The notes: generated by a model not told the origin, from the letters alone. A stretch of 20,725 bases of DNA from Candidatus Zixiibacteriota bacterium (GCA_030628225.1 DAOVRJ010000006.1:1-20725); one strand, 5' to 3'; shown: positions 1 through 8,190, numbered from the stretch's first letter. Numbers and translations are program-made.

Positions 1-17
1 AGGATCCTGGAAAAATA

Positions 18-50
18 GGATTCAAGGATTCGAGGATTCAGGGGTTCGAG
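18..50. repeat. 8-bp tandem repeat array, left arm (4 units)
   Basis: Four consecutive octamers begin at 18, 26, 34 and 42: GGATTCAA, GGATTCGA, GGATTCAG and GGGTTCGA. The spacing is exactly 8 bp. The array faces a longer array of the same octamer in the opposite orientation at 105-160, so the two arms could pair across bases 51-104. There is no gene here. The function is unknown. Confidence 0.75.
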
Positions 51-104
51 CGATCCCCGTCCACCACCACTGGGAACATCAACAGGTTTTGAATTGCTTT
101 TCCC

Positions 105-160
105 TTGAACCCTCGGCCCCTAGACCCCTCGAATCCTGGACCCCTTGACTCCTTGAATCC
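105..160. repeat. 8-bp tandem repeat array, right arm (7 units, inverted)
   Basis: Read on the minus strand from 160 to 105 the sequence is seven octamers in a row: GGATTCAA, GGAGTCAA, GGGGTCCA, GGATTCGA, GGGGTCTA, GGGGCCGA and GGGTTCAA. The shared pattern is GG, two variable bases, then C and A. It is the same family as 18-50 but inverted. A short reading frame crosses the array but is low-complexity (Pro, Asn, Leu, Asp) and is judged not to be a gene. Confidence 0.75.
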
Positions 161-240
161 TATGTTATTTCCAAGCTCGTTTATCGGTGTCGATGCTGGT
201 TACGAAGCTCGTCTGTCGAAGCTCGAAGCTGGAAAGGTGT

Positions 241-269
241 TGTCATGCCTGCGAATGCAGGCATCTCCG
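241..269 (+). repeat. REP-like palindrome, copy 1
   Basis: The core at 245-264, atgcctgcgaatgcaggcat, folds into a perfect 8-bp stem with a GAAT loop. The 29-nt unit at 241-269 is an inverted copy of 301-329 with only two differences. Those two differences lie at paired positions of the stem (G-C here, T-A in copy 2). Such hairpins are a common class of dispersed intergenic palindrome in bacteria. Confidence 0.75.
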
Positions 270-300
270 AAAGCAGAACAAGTGAATAATACGGCCAATG

Positions 301-329
301 CGGAGATTCCTGCATTCGCAGGAATGACA
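301..329 (-). repeat. REP-like palindrome, copy 2
   Basis: The core at 306-325, attcctgcattcgcaggaat, is a perfect 8-bp hairpin with a 4-nt loop. The unit is the reverse complement of 241-269 except for a compensatory base-pair swap. It lies in the 3' flank of the secreted-protein gene that ends at 418, where it may stabilise the mRNA end or help end transcription. There is no T-tract, so it is not a standard terminator. Confidence 0.75.
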
Positions 330-334
330 TGAGC

Positions 335-363
335 GAGAGAGATCCCGGTGTTCGCCGGAATGA
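335..363 (-). repeat. REP-like palindrome, copy 3 (diverged)
   Basis: Bases 342-361, atcccggtgttcgccggaat, form an imperfect hairpin with CCGG arms and one C/A mismatch. On the minus strand it starts with the same TGTCATTCC-type sequence as copy 2 and is followed by similar ATCTC flanks. It therefore belongs to the same family in the same orientation. Confidence 0.6.
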
Positions 364-417
364 CACAAACGAGAGATCTCCAACGGACTCCGGATCCCGA
401 TCCACGAATCCCGGTCA

Positions 418-2145
418 TCACCGTATCAGCAACATCTTGCTCGTCTGGCGAATATCTCCCACTTGCAGGCGGCACAGGTACACACCGCTGGCCACATCCA
501 TTCCCCTCTCGTCCCGGCCATCCCACCATACGCTATAGGAGCCAGCACCCTGGGGCTCATCCACCAGCTCTCTCACCAGCTGGCCCAGAATGTTGTGGAC
601 GGCCAGCCGCACATGCGCAAGCTCGCCACCAGACCCAGGGGAACCAACCCGATAGGCGATGCGGGTGCTGGCATTGAAGGGGTTTGGATAATTGACAGAT
701 AGAAAAGACCGGGGAAGGGAACCCTTTGCAGTACTCTCCTCGACGGGAGTCTGGCCCACCCGCAGAGTGATGGGCACGGGGATGAGCCGATCTGCGGAAT
801 CGTTGTCGATCACCACACAGGTCCGGTAGGTGCCGTCATTCAGGCCGGCGGCGTCCAAGTGCAGCTCGATCTCGTCGACATCCATGGTGAAAAGATAGCC
901 CGAATTCGGCTCGATGGAAATCCAGTCCGGCTGAGCGCCATAGTTCACCGCCGCCTGAATCATGAAGTTGGCGTCTATGCCGTGGCGCCTGTATATGGTC
1001 TTCCAGTTCTCGCCCCACAGCTCCGAGCTGCGCCGCTGGTTGCCCACCGGGAGGCCGTCGTCGGAACACAGCGCCAGGGAATCGCCGGGACTGTGGCTGC
1101 GTAATGTATACCCGATATGGAAATCGTTATGAGCTTGAAGAACGAGGCCCCTGTCGGCCAAATCCGCATCCTGCCAGCCGGGATAAAAGAGGAGAGAATC
1201 GTGGGGAACCAGGGCCGAGTCCAACTTCGCTCCCGGAAATCCCCCGTCGTCATCCCAGATGTAGACCATCAGATCCGGGGTTCCGGAAGTTCCCTCTTCG
1301 GAGAGCAGAAACTGGGCCGATGTTAACGTGCCGGCCTGAGCCGGGGTGAACCTTACGTTGAACAGATCCTGGCCGTACTGGTCGGAAAGGGACCACCATT
1401 GCGCCGGCTCACTATCGTCATAGCGCAAGTTCTCCTGCTCCTGGGGCAAGCACAGGTCGTATCTCACGTACTTGCCGCCCCCGTTGGTCAACACCAGAAT
1501 CGTACCGCAACTGGCTCCCGGCTCCAGGGAGATGTCAAAAACTGCCGGGGTGAACTCTACGATGCCAAAATCCGGTCTCTGCAACTCCACAGTGAGCCGG
1601 GAATCGTTTCTGCCTGTCTCGCCGTTGTAACGAAACTGGCAGGGGCTCAAATTCAGTATCTGGTAAAAATGAAAGCCCAGCTCATCCCCCTGGTTAAAGT
1701 CAACAACAGGATAGACCATCACGTCCGCCAGGATATCCACCTGGTGACTGCCGGAGTGCCCCGGAGGAAGCTCGTACACGTCCGTCGTATATACGATACT
1801 CCCGTTGCGCCGGATGTCGATCTCTATCCTGGAGGAAGCCTGCTCTGAGACAACATAGACATCGAAATGAAGCTGCAAAGTTAATGAGCTGAGGGTAAAT
1901 GTCCGCTCCACATAATAGCCACCCCAGACAGCAAGGGCACCGTATACATTCTCGCTGATCGCCTGCTCGCCCGGCACGGGATCCAGGAATCGATTGCCCG
2001 AACTTTTACGTAAGTAGAGGGTGAGTTCATCGGCGTCTTTCTCCGGAAAACGCAACTGGCCCAAATCTCCGCCCCAGGCATCGCCACTGAAAAGACAGAT
2101 CAAAACCAGTGCAATGCCGATCATCTGTGCTCGCTTTCTGAACAT
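418..2145 (-). CDS. Secreted protein with C-terminal NYPNPFN (type IX-like / FlgD-like) sorting domain
   Basis: This predicted exported protein of about 575 residues is of unknown specific function. The N-terminus (MFRKRAQMIGIALVLI, then a small-residue region ending near AWGG) is a signal peptide. The middle holds beta-rich segments, including one of the form 'WISIEPNSG ... DAAGLNDGTYRT' near residues 410-450 that resembles Ig-like or BACON-type repeats of FCB surface proteins. Residues 485-575 begin NYPNPFNASTRIAY, contain WWDGRDERG and SGVYLCRL, and end KMLLIR. This is the classic sorting or FlgD Ig-like domain that targets proteins to the outer surface. I chose the ATG at 2145 because AGAGG precedes it at proper spacing and the signal peptide follows at once. 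The frame stays open to a TTG at 2196, which has no ribosome site. It has its own promoter (2238-2266). The cargo role is not recognisable. Confidence 0.85.
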   Translation of the reverse strand: MFRKRAQMIGIALVLICLFSGDAWGGDLGQLRFPEKDADELTLYLRKSSGNRFLDPVPGEQAISENVYGALAVWGGYYVERTFTLSSLTLQLHFDVYVVSEQASSRIEIDIRRNGSIVYTTDVYELPPGHSGSHQVDILADVMVYPVVDFNQGDELGFHFYQILNLSPCQFRYNGETGRNDSRLTVELQRPDFGIVEFTPAVFDISLEPGASCGTILVLTNGGGKYVRYDLCLPQEQENLRYDDSEPAQWWSLSDQYGQDLFNVRFTPAQAGTLTSAQFLLSEEGTSGTPDLMVYIWDDDGGFPGAKLDSALVPHDSLLFYPGWQDADLADRGLVLQAHNDFHIGYTLRSHSPGDSLALCSDDGLPVGNQRRSSELWGENWKTIYRRHGIDANFMIQAAVNYGAQPDWISIEPNSGYLFTMDVDEIELHLDAAGLNDGTYRTCVVIDNDSADRLIPVPITLRVGQTPVEESTAKGSLPRSFLSVNYPNPFNASTRIAYRVGSPGSGGELAHVRLAVHNILGQLVRELVDEPQGAGSYSVWWDGRDERGMDVASGVYLCRLQVGDIRQTSKMLLIR

Positions 2146-2237
2146 CTCCGTCCTCTGTGATGAGCGCTCCAACAGGAACTGGGTGAACAAAACCAACTAT
2201 CGTCGGATCCCTTTTAAAAGATACATCTGCTCTTTTT

Positions 2238-2266
2238 AGTGTAACACACGGGATCGAGCTTGTCAA
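2238..2266 (-). promoter_or_regulatory. Sigma-70-like promoter for the secreted-protein gene
   Basis: On the minus strand TTGACA (2266-2261, perfect -35) is followed after exactly 17 nt by TACACT (2243-2238, -10). Transcription would start near 2231 and leave a leader of about 85 nt before the ATG at 2145. The promoter lies within 40 nt of the glnA stop codon, so the secreted protein is probably expressed apart from the upstream cluster. Confidence 0.65.
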
Positions 2267-2275
2267 GACCATGCT

Positions 2276-3604
2276 TTACAGGATGGGAAAGTACTTTTTG
2301 ATCTCGGCATCGGTGACCTGGGATCTGTAGTCGTCCCACTCCACTTTCTTGTTGGCAATGAATTTCTGATAGATGTGATCTCCTAATGTCCGGCGCAACA
2401 GATCGCTTTTCTCTGCCTCGCCGATGGCCGCGTAAAGGTTCCCCGGAAGCGAGAGTATTCCTCTCTGGGCCCTTTCCTCGGCTGACATGGAATAGATGTC
2501 CTCCTCGATGGGCTCGGGCAGCTGATAGCCCTGGGAGATACCCTCCAACCCGGCCGCCAACATCACCGCAAAGGCCAAATAAGGGTTACAGGCGGGGTCG
2601 GGACAGCGAAATTCCACTCGGGTGGCCCGCTCCTTTCCCGGCTTATAGCGGGGAATCCGGACGAGTGCGGATCGATTTTTCTGACCCCAGGAGATATAGA
2701 CCGGGGCCTCATAGCCGGCCACCAGCCTTTTGTAGGAGTTAACCCACTGGTTGGTGACCAGCACCAACTCTGTGGCGTGTTTTAAAATACCCGCGGTATA
2801 GGCTTTGGCCAATGGGGAGAGATGGTATGAATCCTGGGCTTCGAAAAAGGCGTTTCGTTCGCCCTGGAACAGGGATTGATGCACGTGCATCCCGTTGCCG
2901 TTCTCACCATAAAGGGGTTTGGGCATAAAGGAGGCATATACTCCTTCCGACCGGGCTATCTCCTTGACCACCAGCCGATAGGCCATCGTGTAGTCGGCCA
3001 TGGTTAGAGCGCTCTGAAAGACCAGGTCGATCTCGTGCTGGCTGGGAGCCACCTCATGGTGGCTGTATTCCACGGGGATGCCCATCCTCTCCAGGGCAAA
3101 GACCGACTTCTTGCGCAGACGAGTACCTACGTCCAGCGGCGCCAAATCGAAATAGCCGCCCAGATCAAGGACCTGCGTGCTGCCATCGCCCTTAAAGTAA
3201 AAGTACTCCAGCTCCGGCCCCACGTAGAAGGTATAGCCCAGATCCTCAGCTCTCTTCAGGTTCTGTTTGAGCACATAGCGGGGATCTCCTTCATAGGGCT
3301 GTCCTTCCGGTTTGAGGATGTCGCAGAAGACCATGCCGGTCTTCTGGCCATCGTCGGACCATGACTGAACCCGAAAGGTGTCTGGGTCTGGCATGGCCAA
3401 AAGGTCGCTCTCGTAGATGCGACAGAACCCCTCGATGGAGGAGCCATCAAAGCCCATGCCCTCCTCCAGGGCCTCTTCCATCTGACCGGCGGGGATCTCG
3501 AACCCCTTCAGCATTCCCAGAATGTCTGAGAAGCACAGGCGAACGGTGCGAATATTCTCCGATTTGATCTGATCCAAAATTTTCTTCCGCTTATCCGAAG
3601 ACAT
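2276..3604 (-). CDS. glnA: Glutamine synthetase, type I (alpha-like)
   Basis: The enzyme makes glutamine from glutamate, ammonia and ATP in the cytoplasm. The protein is 442 residues, the usual length of the GSI-alpha group (Bacillus and Thermotoga type, about 440). Visible motifs are FDGSSIEGF at 52-60, the metal-site stretch GPELEYF near 129-135, HHEVAPSQHEID at 182-193, NGNGMHVHQS at 235-244, NSYKRLVAGYEAP at 289-301, NRSALVRIP at 310-318 and TRVEFRCPDP at 328-337. The C-terminal part reads IYSMSAEER, as in GSI-alpha, rather than the adenylylation-type LYDLPPEE, so control by adenylylation is unlikely. Feedback control is inferred from the family only. The start is set by AGGAGG at 3611-3616: it abuts an upstream ATG (3610) but is 6 nt from the ATG at 3604. 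The gene follows thiL by about 30 nt with no terminator. Confidence 0.95.
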   Translation of the reverse strand: MSSDKRKKILDQIKSENIRTVRLCFSDILGMLKGFEIPAGQMEEALEEGMGFDGSSIEGFCRIYESDLLAMPDPDTFRVQSWSDDGQKTGMVFCDILKPEGQPYEGDPRYVLKQNLKRAEDLGYTFYVGPELEYFYFKGDGSTQVLDLGGYFDLAPLDVGTRLRKKSVFALERMGIPVEYSHHEVAPSQHEIDLVFQSALTMADYTMAYRLVVKEIARSEGVYASFMPKPLYGENGNGMHVHQSLFQGERNAFFEAQDSYHLSPLAKAYTAGILKHATELVLVTNQWVNSYKRLVAGYEAPVYISWGQKNRSALVRIPRYKPGKERATRVEFRCPDPACNPYLAFAVMLAAGLEGISQGYQLPEPIEEDIYSMSAEERAQRGILSLPGNLYAAIGEAEKSDLLRRTLGDHIYQKFIANKKVEWDDYRSQVTDAEIKKYFPIL

Positions 3605-3610
3605 AAGCAT

Positions 3611-3616
3611 CCTCCT
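3611..3616 (-). promoter_or_regulatory. Ribosome binding site that fixes the glnA start
   Basis: A perfect AGGAGG sits directly against an in-frame ATG at 3610 (zero spacing) and 6 nt before the next in-frame ATG at 3604. Only the second spacing is workable, so the first ATG is not the likely start. Confidence 0.7.
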
Positions 3617-3634
3617 TATCCGTTAATATTCCTT

Positions 3635-4663
3635 TCAGAAATGTCGATACCCCTCTGTCAGCAATGGTTCTCGATTCCCCTGGGGGGAAACGAGAACAAT
3701 CCCTTCCCCGGCCGGAAGAACCTCACCGATGATGGAGATGGGCGTTTCCGTCTTCTGACGGACCTTCTCGATGACCCCGGCGGCCTTGGCCGGGGAGATG
3801 GTAAAGATAAGTTCGAAGTCCTCGCCCCCGTGAAGGACGAATTCCAGGACCGACAGTCCCAGATGCCTGGCCACACGTTGAGTTTGTGACCCTACGGGGA
3901 TCTTCTCCCGGTAAATCTCGGCGCCAACGCAGCTTTGCTCGGCGATGTGACCCACCTCTCCGGCAAGGCCGTCGCTGACATCTATCATGGCATGCACCTG
4001 CCCGCTCTGGGCCAGCAATCTGGCCTCTTTGAGCCGCGGCTGCGGGCGCAGGTGCCGGTCCCGGACTATGGACCACTCAGCCTGGGGCAGGCTGGCAAAA
4101 TTGCTCTTTTGATCCGAATTGGCCAACTGCAACATGGCCAGGCCGGCCTGGGACCCTCCCAGCTCTCCGGTGACGCAGATGAGGTCGCCTGTCCGGGCGC
4201 CCCCTCTGGTAACCAGGCTTTTCTCTTCCACATCTCCGGACAGACCTATGGAGATCACCACATCCCGGGGCGATGAAACGGTATCGCCCCCGACAATCTG
4301 AAAGTGATGCTCATCGGCTACCGCCTGCATGCCATCGTAGATTTCCTCCGCTTGCTCAATGCTTATCGTCTGCGGAAGACAGATTGACACCAGGGCAAAA
4401 CTGGGCAGGCCACCCATAGCGGCAATATCGCTGACGTTAGCCACCATGGCTCGCCAACCGATTTGCCAAAAGCTCTGCAGCCGCCGGTCGAAATGGACCC
4501 CCTCCACCAAGATGTCTGTTGTCAGAAGAAGCAACTGTTTCGACGACACCCTGACGGCCGCGGCATCGTCGCCGATCCCGACCACCACCCGTTTCTCCGG
4601 CCGGAAAACCTTCTCTTTGAAGCGAGCGATGAGCCCAAACTCGCCGATCTGTCCCAGCTTCAT
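3635..4663 (-). CDS. thiL: Thiamine-monophosphate kinase
   Basis: ThiL phosphorylates thiamine monophosphate to thiamine diphosphate, the active cofactor, using ATP. The protein is 342 residues, normal for the family. Family motifs occur in order: GEFGLI near 7-12, VGIGDDAAAV near 28-37 (metal-binding Asp pair), TTDILVEGVHF near 48-58, NVSDIAAMGG near 76-85, GGDTVSSP near 125, RGGARTGDLICVTGELGGS near 150-170, DVSDGLAGEVGHIA near 214-227 and HGGEDFELIFT near 278-288. The start codon follows the stop of the upstream propeller gene with no gap (TAA then ATG), which suggests translational coupling. No other thiamine gene is nearby and I see no TPP riboswitch upstream, so it is expressed here as part of a housekeeping cluster. 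Confidence 0.95.
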   Translation of the reverse strand: MKLGQIGEFGLIARFKEKVFRPEKRVVVGIGDDAAAVRVSSKQLLLLTTDILVEGVHFDRRLQSFWQIGWRAMVANVSDIAAMGGLPSFALVSICLPQTISIEQAEEIYDGMQAVADEHHFQIVGGDTVSSPRDVVISIGLSGDVEEKSLVTRGGARTGDLICVTGELGGSQAGLAMLQLANSDQKSNFASLPQAEWSIVRDRHLRPQPRLKEARLLAQSGQVHAMIDVSDGLAGEVGHIAEQSCVGAEIYREKIPVGSQTQRVARHLGLSVLEFVLHGGEDFELIFTISPAKAAGVIEKVRQKTETPISIIGEVLPAGEGIVLVSPQGNREPLLTEGYRHF

Positions 4664-6175
4664 TTAATCAATCCTCATCGGGTCCTTCCAGTAAAACCTG
4701 GTCACCCCCTCCGGGGTACCCAACCAGATGTGACTTCCATCCAGAAGGATGGCCTGGATAACGTCGTCCAACAACCCGTCCTCGGTAGTGAAGGACCTCC
4801 ACAATCCTGTTTGGCGTCTGAACTTCCATAGACCCGACTCGGTACCCGCCCAGACCGCTTCCTTTCCTGCCTTCACACAGAGAATATGTCCGGCGGTCAA
4901 TTGATGGTGCGAAGAATACCACCGCCATTTCCCCCGAGACCTCTGGTAGACGGTGATGCCAATGGGTGTGCCAAACCAGATCTCATCCTCGAAGCTGGAG
5001 ATGGCCGTGACCGTTCCGTTGATGGTGCCATCCGGGCTGGTGAATTTCATCCATAGATTCATGCTCTTGTCCAGGGCATACACCCCATTTTCCGCTCCGA
5101 ACCAGACGAACTCCCCATCGGCCTCGATATCGTATATTTTCTGTCGTCCGATCTTGGGCACCTCAGCGACCAGCACGGTGTCTCCCCGGGCATCGACCCT
5201 GCTCGCGCCGTGGGATGTGCCCACCCATACAATCCCGTTATCCAGAACGACGTCGGTGACCCAGTCATCGGCCAATCCGTCGAAGGAGGTCAGTGTCCGC
5301 CACTCCCTCCTCTCCTTGTCGTAGCGGGAGAGACCATAGAGAGTTCCCACCCACACCTTTTTCTCCCCAGCGGCAAATGATGTGACGTCGTCGCTTCGCA
5401 GCCCATTTAAATAGCGAGCCTCGAAATGGTCCCATGTCTGCAGATCTCTGTCGACACGGGTGATGCTGGTGGGCCCATCCCACATGTTCACGCCACCCAT
5501 CCAGATGTGCCGTCCATCAATGGCCATGGCGGTCACGTTCCTCTCCATCAACCCGTATCTGAACATCTTCAGCCGGCCGGTGCGCAGCGAGGCTTTCCCA
5601 GCACCCAGGCCTGCGGTTCCGATCCACAGATTCTCCCATGCGTCAGTCAGATGGGCCGTCAGCGGGTAGCGACGCAGGTAGGAATCGGTCAGATATGCGC
5701 CCCACTGCTCTCGGTAAAAATTGAACTCAAAATCGGGGAACAGATCGGGATACTGATAATTGGCATCCGCTGGAGAGGACGGAAAATAACCGCCGATCCT
5801 CCAGTTCTCTAAAACGGGGTCGTAACGGCAATATCCCCGCCGGGTCTTGAAGAGGATCTCGTGGTAGGTTTCATCGACGGCCATGTCCAGCACATAGTTG
5901 TCTAACATGCCGGAGCTGGTGGTCAGCGGAGTTTCCCACACATCTCTCCAGTGATCATATCGCATCACGCCCCCGGTGGTGCCAAAGTAAATGCAGCGGT
6001 CGTCCATGGCTATGGAGGTGACGTACCGAAAAACGGAATAGCTGACCCAATCCTCAGGTTCGTATCGAGCCGCTTCCGCCGGCCGGCCGGCCAAAAGACC
6101 GCACAGTCCCAGAAACAGAACAAAGAGCAAATACGATCTCTTCAGCGGCGATCCGGATATTCCAAACGCAATCAA
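4664..6175 (-). CDS. Secreted beta-propeller protein (two-component-regulator-propeller type repeats)
   Basis: This predicted exported protein has 503 residues. After a signal peptide (hydrophobic core YLLFVLFLGLCGLLAG, cleavage near AEAARY at about 35) come repeated units of about 40-50 residues with the pattern 'aromatic-x-G-T-x-x-G-(hydrophobic)-x-R/xY'. Examples are IYFGTTGGVMRYD, VWVGTLYGLSRYD, VWVGTSHGASRVD, VWFGAENGVYALD, IWFGTPIGITVYQ, VWAGTESGLWKF and IWLGTPEGVTRF. This is the Reg_prop beta-propeller seen in the sensor part of hybrid histidine kinases such as those of Bacteroides, but no kinase or DNA-binding part is present, so it stands alone. The start is a TTG at 6175 with only a weak GAG-type ribosome site; no better start precedes the signal peptide. 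It sits between nnr (27-nt gap) and thiL (no gap). Its ligand and role are unknown. Confidence 0.85.
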   Translation of the reverse strand: MIAFGISGSPLKRSYLLFVLFLGLCGLLAGRPAEAARYEPEDWVSYSVFRYVTSIAMDDRCIYFGTTGGVMRYDHWRDVWETPLTTSSGMLDNYVLDMAVDETYHEILFKTRRGYCRYDPVLENWRIGGYFPSSPADANYQYPDLFPDFEFNFYREQWGAYLTDSYLRRYPLTAHLTDAWENLWIGTAGLGAGKASLRTGRLKMFRYGLMERNVTAMAIDGRHIWMGGVNMWDGPTSITRVDRDLQTWDHFEARYLNGLRSDDVTSFAAGEKKVWVGTLYGLSRYDKERREWRTLTSFDGLADDWVTDVVLDNGIVWVGTSHGASRVDARGDTVLVAEVPKIGRQKIYDIEADGEFVWFGAENGVYALDKSMNLWMKFTSPDGTINGTVTAISSFEDEIWFGTPIGITVYQRSRGKWRWYSSHHQLTAGHILCVKAGKEAVWAGTESGLWKFRRQTGLWRSFTTEDGLLDDVIQAILLDGSHIWLGTPEGVTRFYWKDPMRID

Positions 6176-6202
6176 GATTTTCTCAACCGTCCGAAAGAAG
6201 GT

Positions 6203-7765
6203 TCAGGGCCGTCTGGGCAAGGCTCGCGATCCACAGGTTCGGAAAATAGCCTCACCTATCGCCCCTACCATATCCCCGGCCACCAGGCTCCACTCACCCT
6301 GGCGAGCCATGACCACATCCCCGGCCAGGCCATGAAGATAGACGCCCACCCTGGCCGCCTCTAGAGGCGCGAGGCCCTGAGCGAGAAATCCGGCAATCAT
6401 TCCGGTGAGCACATCCCCTGCTCCAGCGGTGGCCATGCCGGCGTTTCCGGTTGTGTTGATGTGGACCTGCCCTGTATCGTCGGCGATGATGGTGGGGGCT
6501 CCCTTAAAAACGCAAACGGTGTTGTAACGTCTGGAAAGAGACACCGTGGCCTCGATGCGCTCCGTTGCCCCGGACGGGATCTCAATTCCACTGAGACGAG
6601 CCAGCTCGCCAGCGTGGGGGGTGAGCACAAGAGGTGCTTTCACCGATCTTAAAAGTTGTCTGTCCCGGGCGATGGCGTTAAGGCCGTCGGCATCGATCAC
6701 CGTGGGGCAGGACAGTCTGGGGAGGAGCTGGCGTACCAGCTGAGCCGTCTCCGGGTCTGTGGACAGACCCGGCCCGATGGCCAGAACATCCGCCCAGCGG
6801 AGAAGCGCCTGGATGGCATCCAGGGAGGCGAGGGAAAGAGCTCGACCCCTGGTTTCCGGGAGAGGTCTGGTCATCACCTCGGTGAGCTTAATCTCCATGA
6901 TCTCATTGAGGCTTTCCGGAATGCCCAGGATGACCATGCCGGCACCGGAGCGAAGAACGGCCATGGAAGTTAAGGCAGCCGCACCGGTCATGCCCACGGA
7001 GCCGGCCAGCACCAAGACCCGCCCGCACAAACCCTTATGGGCGTCGGCAGCCCTCGATGGGACGCGCTCAGCGATCTGGTAGCCCTCAATGGTCTGGACG
7101 GTTAACTTCTCTTCCTCCACGGCCCACTCTGGCACGCCGATGTCCACCACCGTCAGCTTCCCCACCTGCTCCCGGCCCGGGAAGAAGAAAAAACCCTGTT
7201 TTGGAAAAGCCATGGTGGCCGTCCGATCCGCCCGAACGCAGCAGCCCAGGATCTCACCAGTGTCGCCGTTGACCCCGGATGGGATATCCACGGACAGCAC
7301 GGGAAGCCCCGATTCGTTGACCCGTTTTATGGCCTGGGCCATCAAACCCCTCACAATACCGCTGACCCCCGTTCCCAGCAGGGCGTCAACGATCAGTTGG
7401 GCCTGCTCAAGACCGGAGATATCCCCGGCATCGGCCAGCTCCTCGATCTCTACGCCCATCTTGAGGAGACGGTTCATGTTCTCCAGGGCATCTCCACGCA
7501 CCTCTGTCTTTTTCCCCAGAAGGTAAACCTGGGGTACAGCACCGGCCTGGGCCAGCAACCGGGCCACCACAAAACCATCCCCACCGTTGTTTCCCTTGCC
7601 GCAGAAGTGAACCACTTTCTTGCCCTGGAGATCTCCGAGCATCTCCAGGGCCACCCGGGCGACCCCCTGGCCGGCACGTTCCATCAAATCTAGGCCGGGA
7701 ACCTTCGCCTCCCGGATGGTCCGGCGGTCTATATTGCGCATCTGAAAAGCAGTCACGGTCCTCAT
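6203..7765 (-). CDS. nnr: Bifunctional NAD(P)H-hydrate epimerase / ADP-dependent NAD(P)H-hydrate dehydratase
   Basis: This metabolite-repair enzyme handles damaged NADH and NADPH: the N-terminal domain interconverts R and S hydrates and the C-terminal domain dehydrates the S form with ADP. The length of 520 residues matches fused YjeF proteins. The N-terminal YjeF domain (1-215) shows CGKGNNGGDGF at 55-65, VDALLGTG at 126-133 and VDIPSGVNGDTG at 159-170. The C-terminal carbohydrate-kinase-like domain (225-515) shows DAHKGLCG at 241-248, IGPGLS at 330-335, DADGLNA at 358-364, LTPHAGE at 381-387 and NAGMATAGAGDVLTG at 441-455, which holds the catalytic Asp. The ATG at 7765 is preceded by AGGGGAG at good spacing, 3 nt after the acpS stop. 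The acpS-nnr order is common in bacteria. Confidence 0.95.
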   Translation of the reverse strand: MRTVTAFQMRNIDRRTIREAKVPGLDLMERAGQGVARVALEMLGDLQGKKVVHFCGKGNNGGDGFVVARLLAQAGAVPQVYLLGKKTEVRGDALENMNRLLKMGVEIEELADAGDISGLEQAQLIVDALLGTGVSGIVRGLMAQAIKRVNESGLPVLSVDIPSGVNGDTGEILGCCVRADRTATMAFPKQGFFFFPGREQVGKLTVVDIGVPEWAVEEEKLTVQTIEGYQIAERVPSRAADAHKGLCGRVLVLAGSVGMTGAAALTSMAVLRSGAGMVILGIPESLNEIMEIKLTEVMTRPLPETRGRALSLASLDAIQALLRWADVLAIGPGLSTDPETAQLVRQLLPRLSCPTVIDADGLNAIARDRQLLRSVKAPLVLTPHAGELARLSGIEIPSGATERIEATVSLSRRYNTVCVFKGAPTIIADDTGQVHINTTGNAGMATAGAGDVLTGMIAGFLAQGLAPLEAARVGVYLHGLAGDVVMARQGEWSLVAGDMVGAIGEAIFRTCGSRALPRRP

Positions 7766-7768
7766 CTG

Positions 7769-8149
7769 TCACTCCCCTGGATCATCGACCAAAATGGCGA
7801 CGGCAATGGCAAGCTTTCGAATGTGGGAGAGGCTGATAAGCACCCTTTTGCTGCCCATGAGATCCAACATGCGCCGGCCAGGCCTCACCACGGGAGCGCC
7901 CAGCTCATCGTTAATGATCTCCAGGTCCCTCCAACCCAACCCCCCTTTGAGACCGATACCCAGCGCTTTCAAGACAGCCTCTTTGGCGGCAAATCGAGCG
8001 GCAAAGGATAGCTCAGACCTGCGCTTTCCGCGGCAATAGCCGATCTCTGCAGGTGTGAAGACGCGCCACAGAAACCGGTCTCCCCAGCGCTCAATGGCCT
8101 GGCGGATGCGCCCGACCTCGATGACATCAATGCCCGTGGCTACTACCAT
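7769..8149 (-). CDS. acpS: Holo-[acyl-carrier-protein] synthase
   Basis: AcpS transfers the 4'-phosphopantetheine group from coenzyme A to apo acyl carrier protein, which activates fatty-acid synthesis. The protein is 126 residues, the standard length. It begins MVVATGIDVIEVGRI with the metal-binding Asp in GID. It continues with FTPAEIGYC near 34-42, ARFAAKEAVLKALG near 53-66 (catalytic Glu and Lys) and ISLSHIRKLAIAVAIL near 103-118. I chose the ATG at 8149 because AGGAG lies 6 nt upstream and the product then starts as in the family. A longer frame starting at 8203 would overlap the membrane-protein gene and add 18 unrelated residues. Confidence 0.95.
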   Translation of the reverse strand: MVVATGIDVIEVGRIRQAIERWGDRFLWRVFTPAEIGYCRGKRRSELSFAARFAAKEAVLKALGIGLKGGLGWRDLEIINDELGAPVVRPGRRMLDLMGSKRVLISLSHIRKLAIAVAILVDDPGE

Positions 8150-8190
8150 AGCTCTCTCCTGGGCCTCATCAGCCCGTGGCAATACCCTCT

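Noticed and set aside
105-332. Short plus-strand frame of 75 codons over the octamer and REP repeats
   Set aside because: It is low-complexity, encoded by the repeats, has no ribosome site and resembles no protein.
18-363. Possible CRISPR array in the left flank
   Set aside because: The repeat units are 8 bp without spacers, and the 29-nt palindromes are inverted and too few. Neither fits a CRISPR array.
2146-2196. Upstream TTG start for the left-hand secreted protein
   Set aside because: There is no ribosome site before it, and the ATG at 2145 directly precedes the signal peptide and has a ribosome site.
3605-4700. TPP riboswitch for thiL
   Set aside because: thiL starts directly at the stop of the propeller gene, and no TPP-box sequence is seen upstream.
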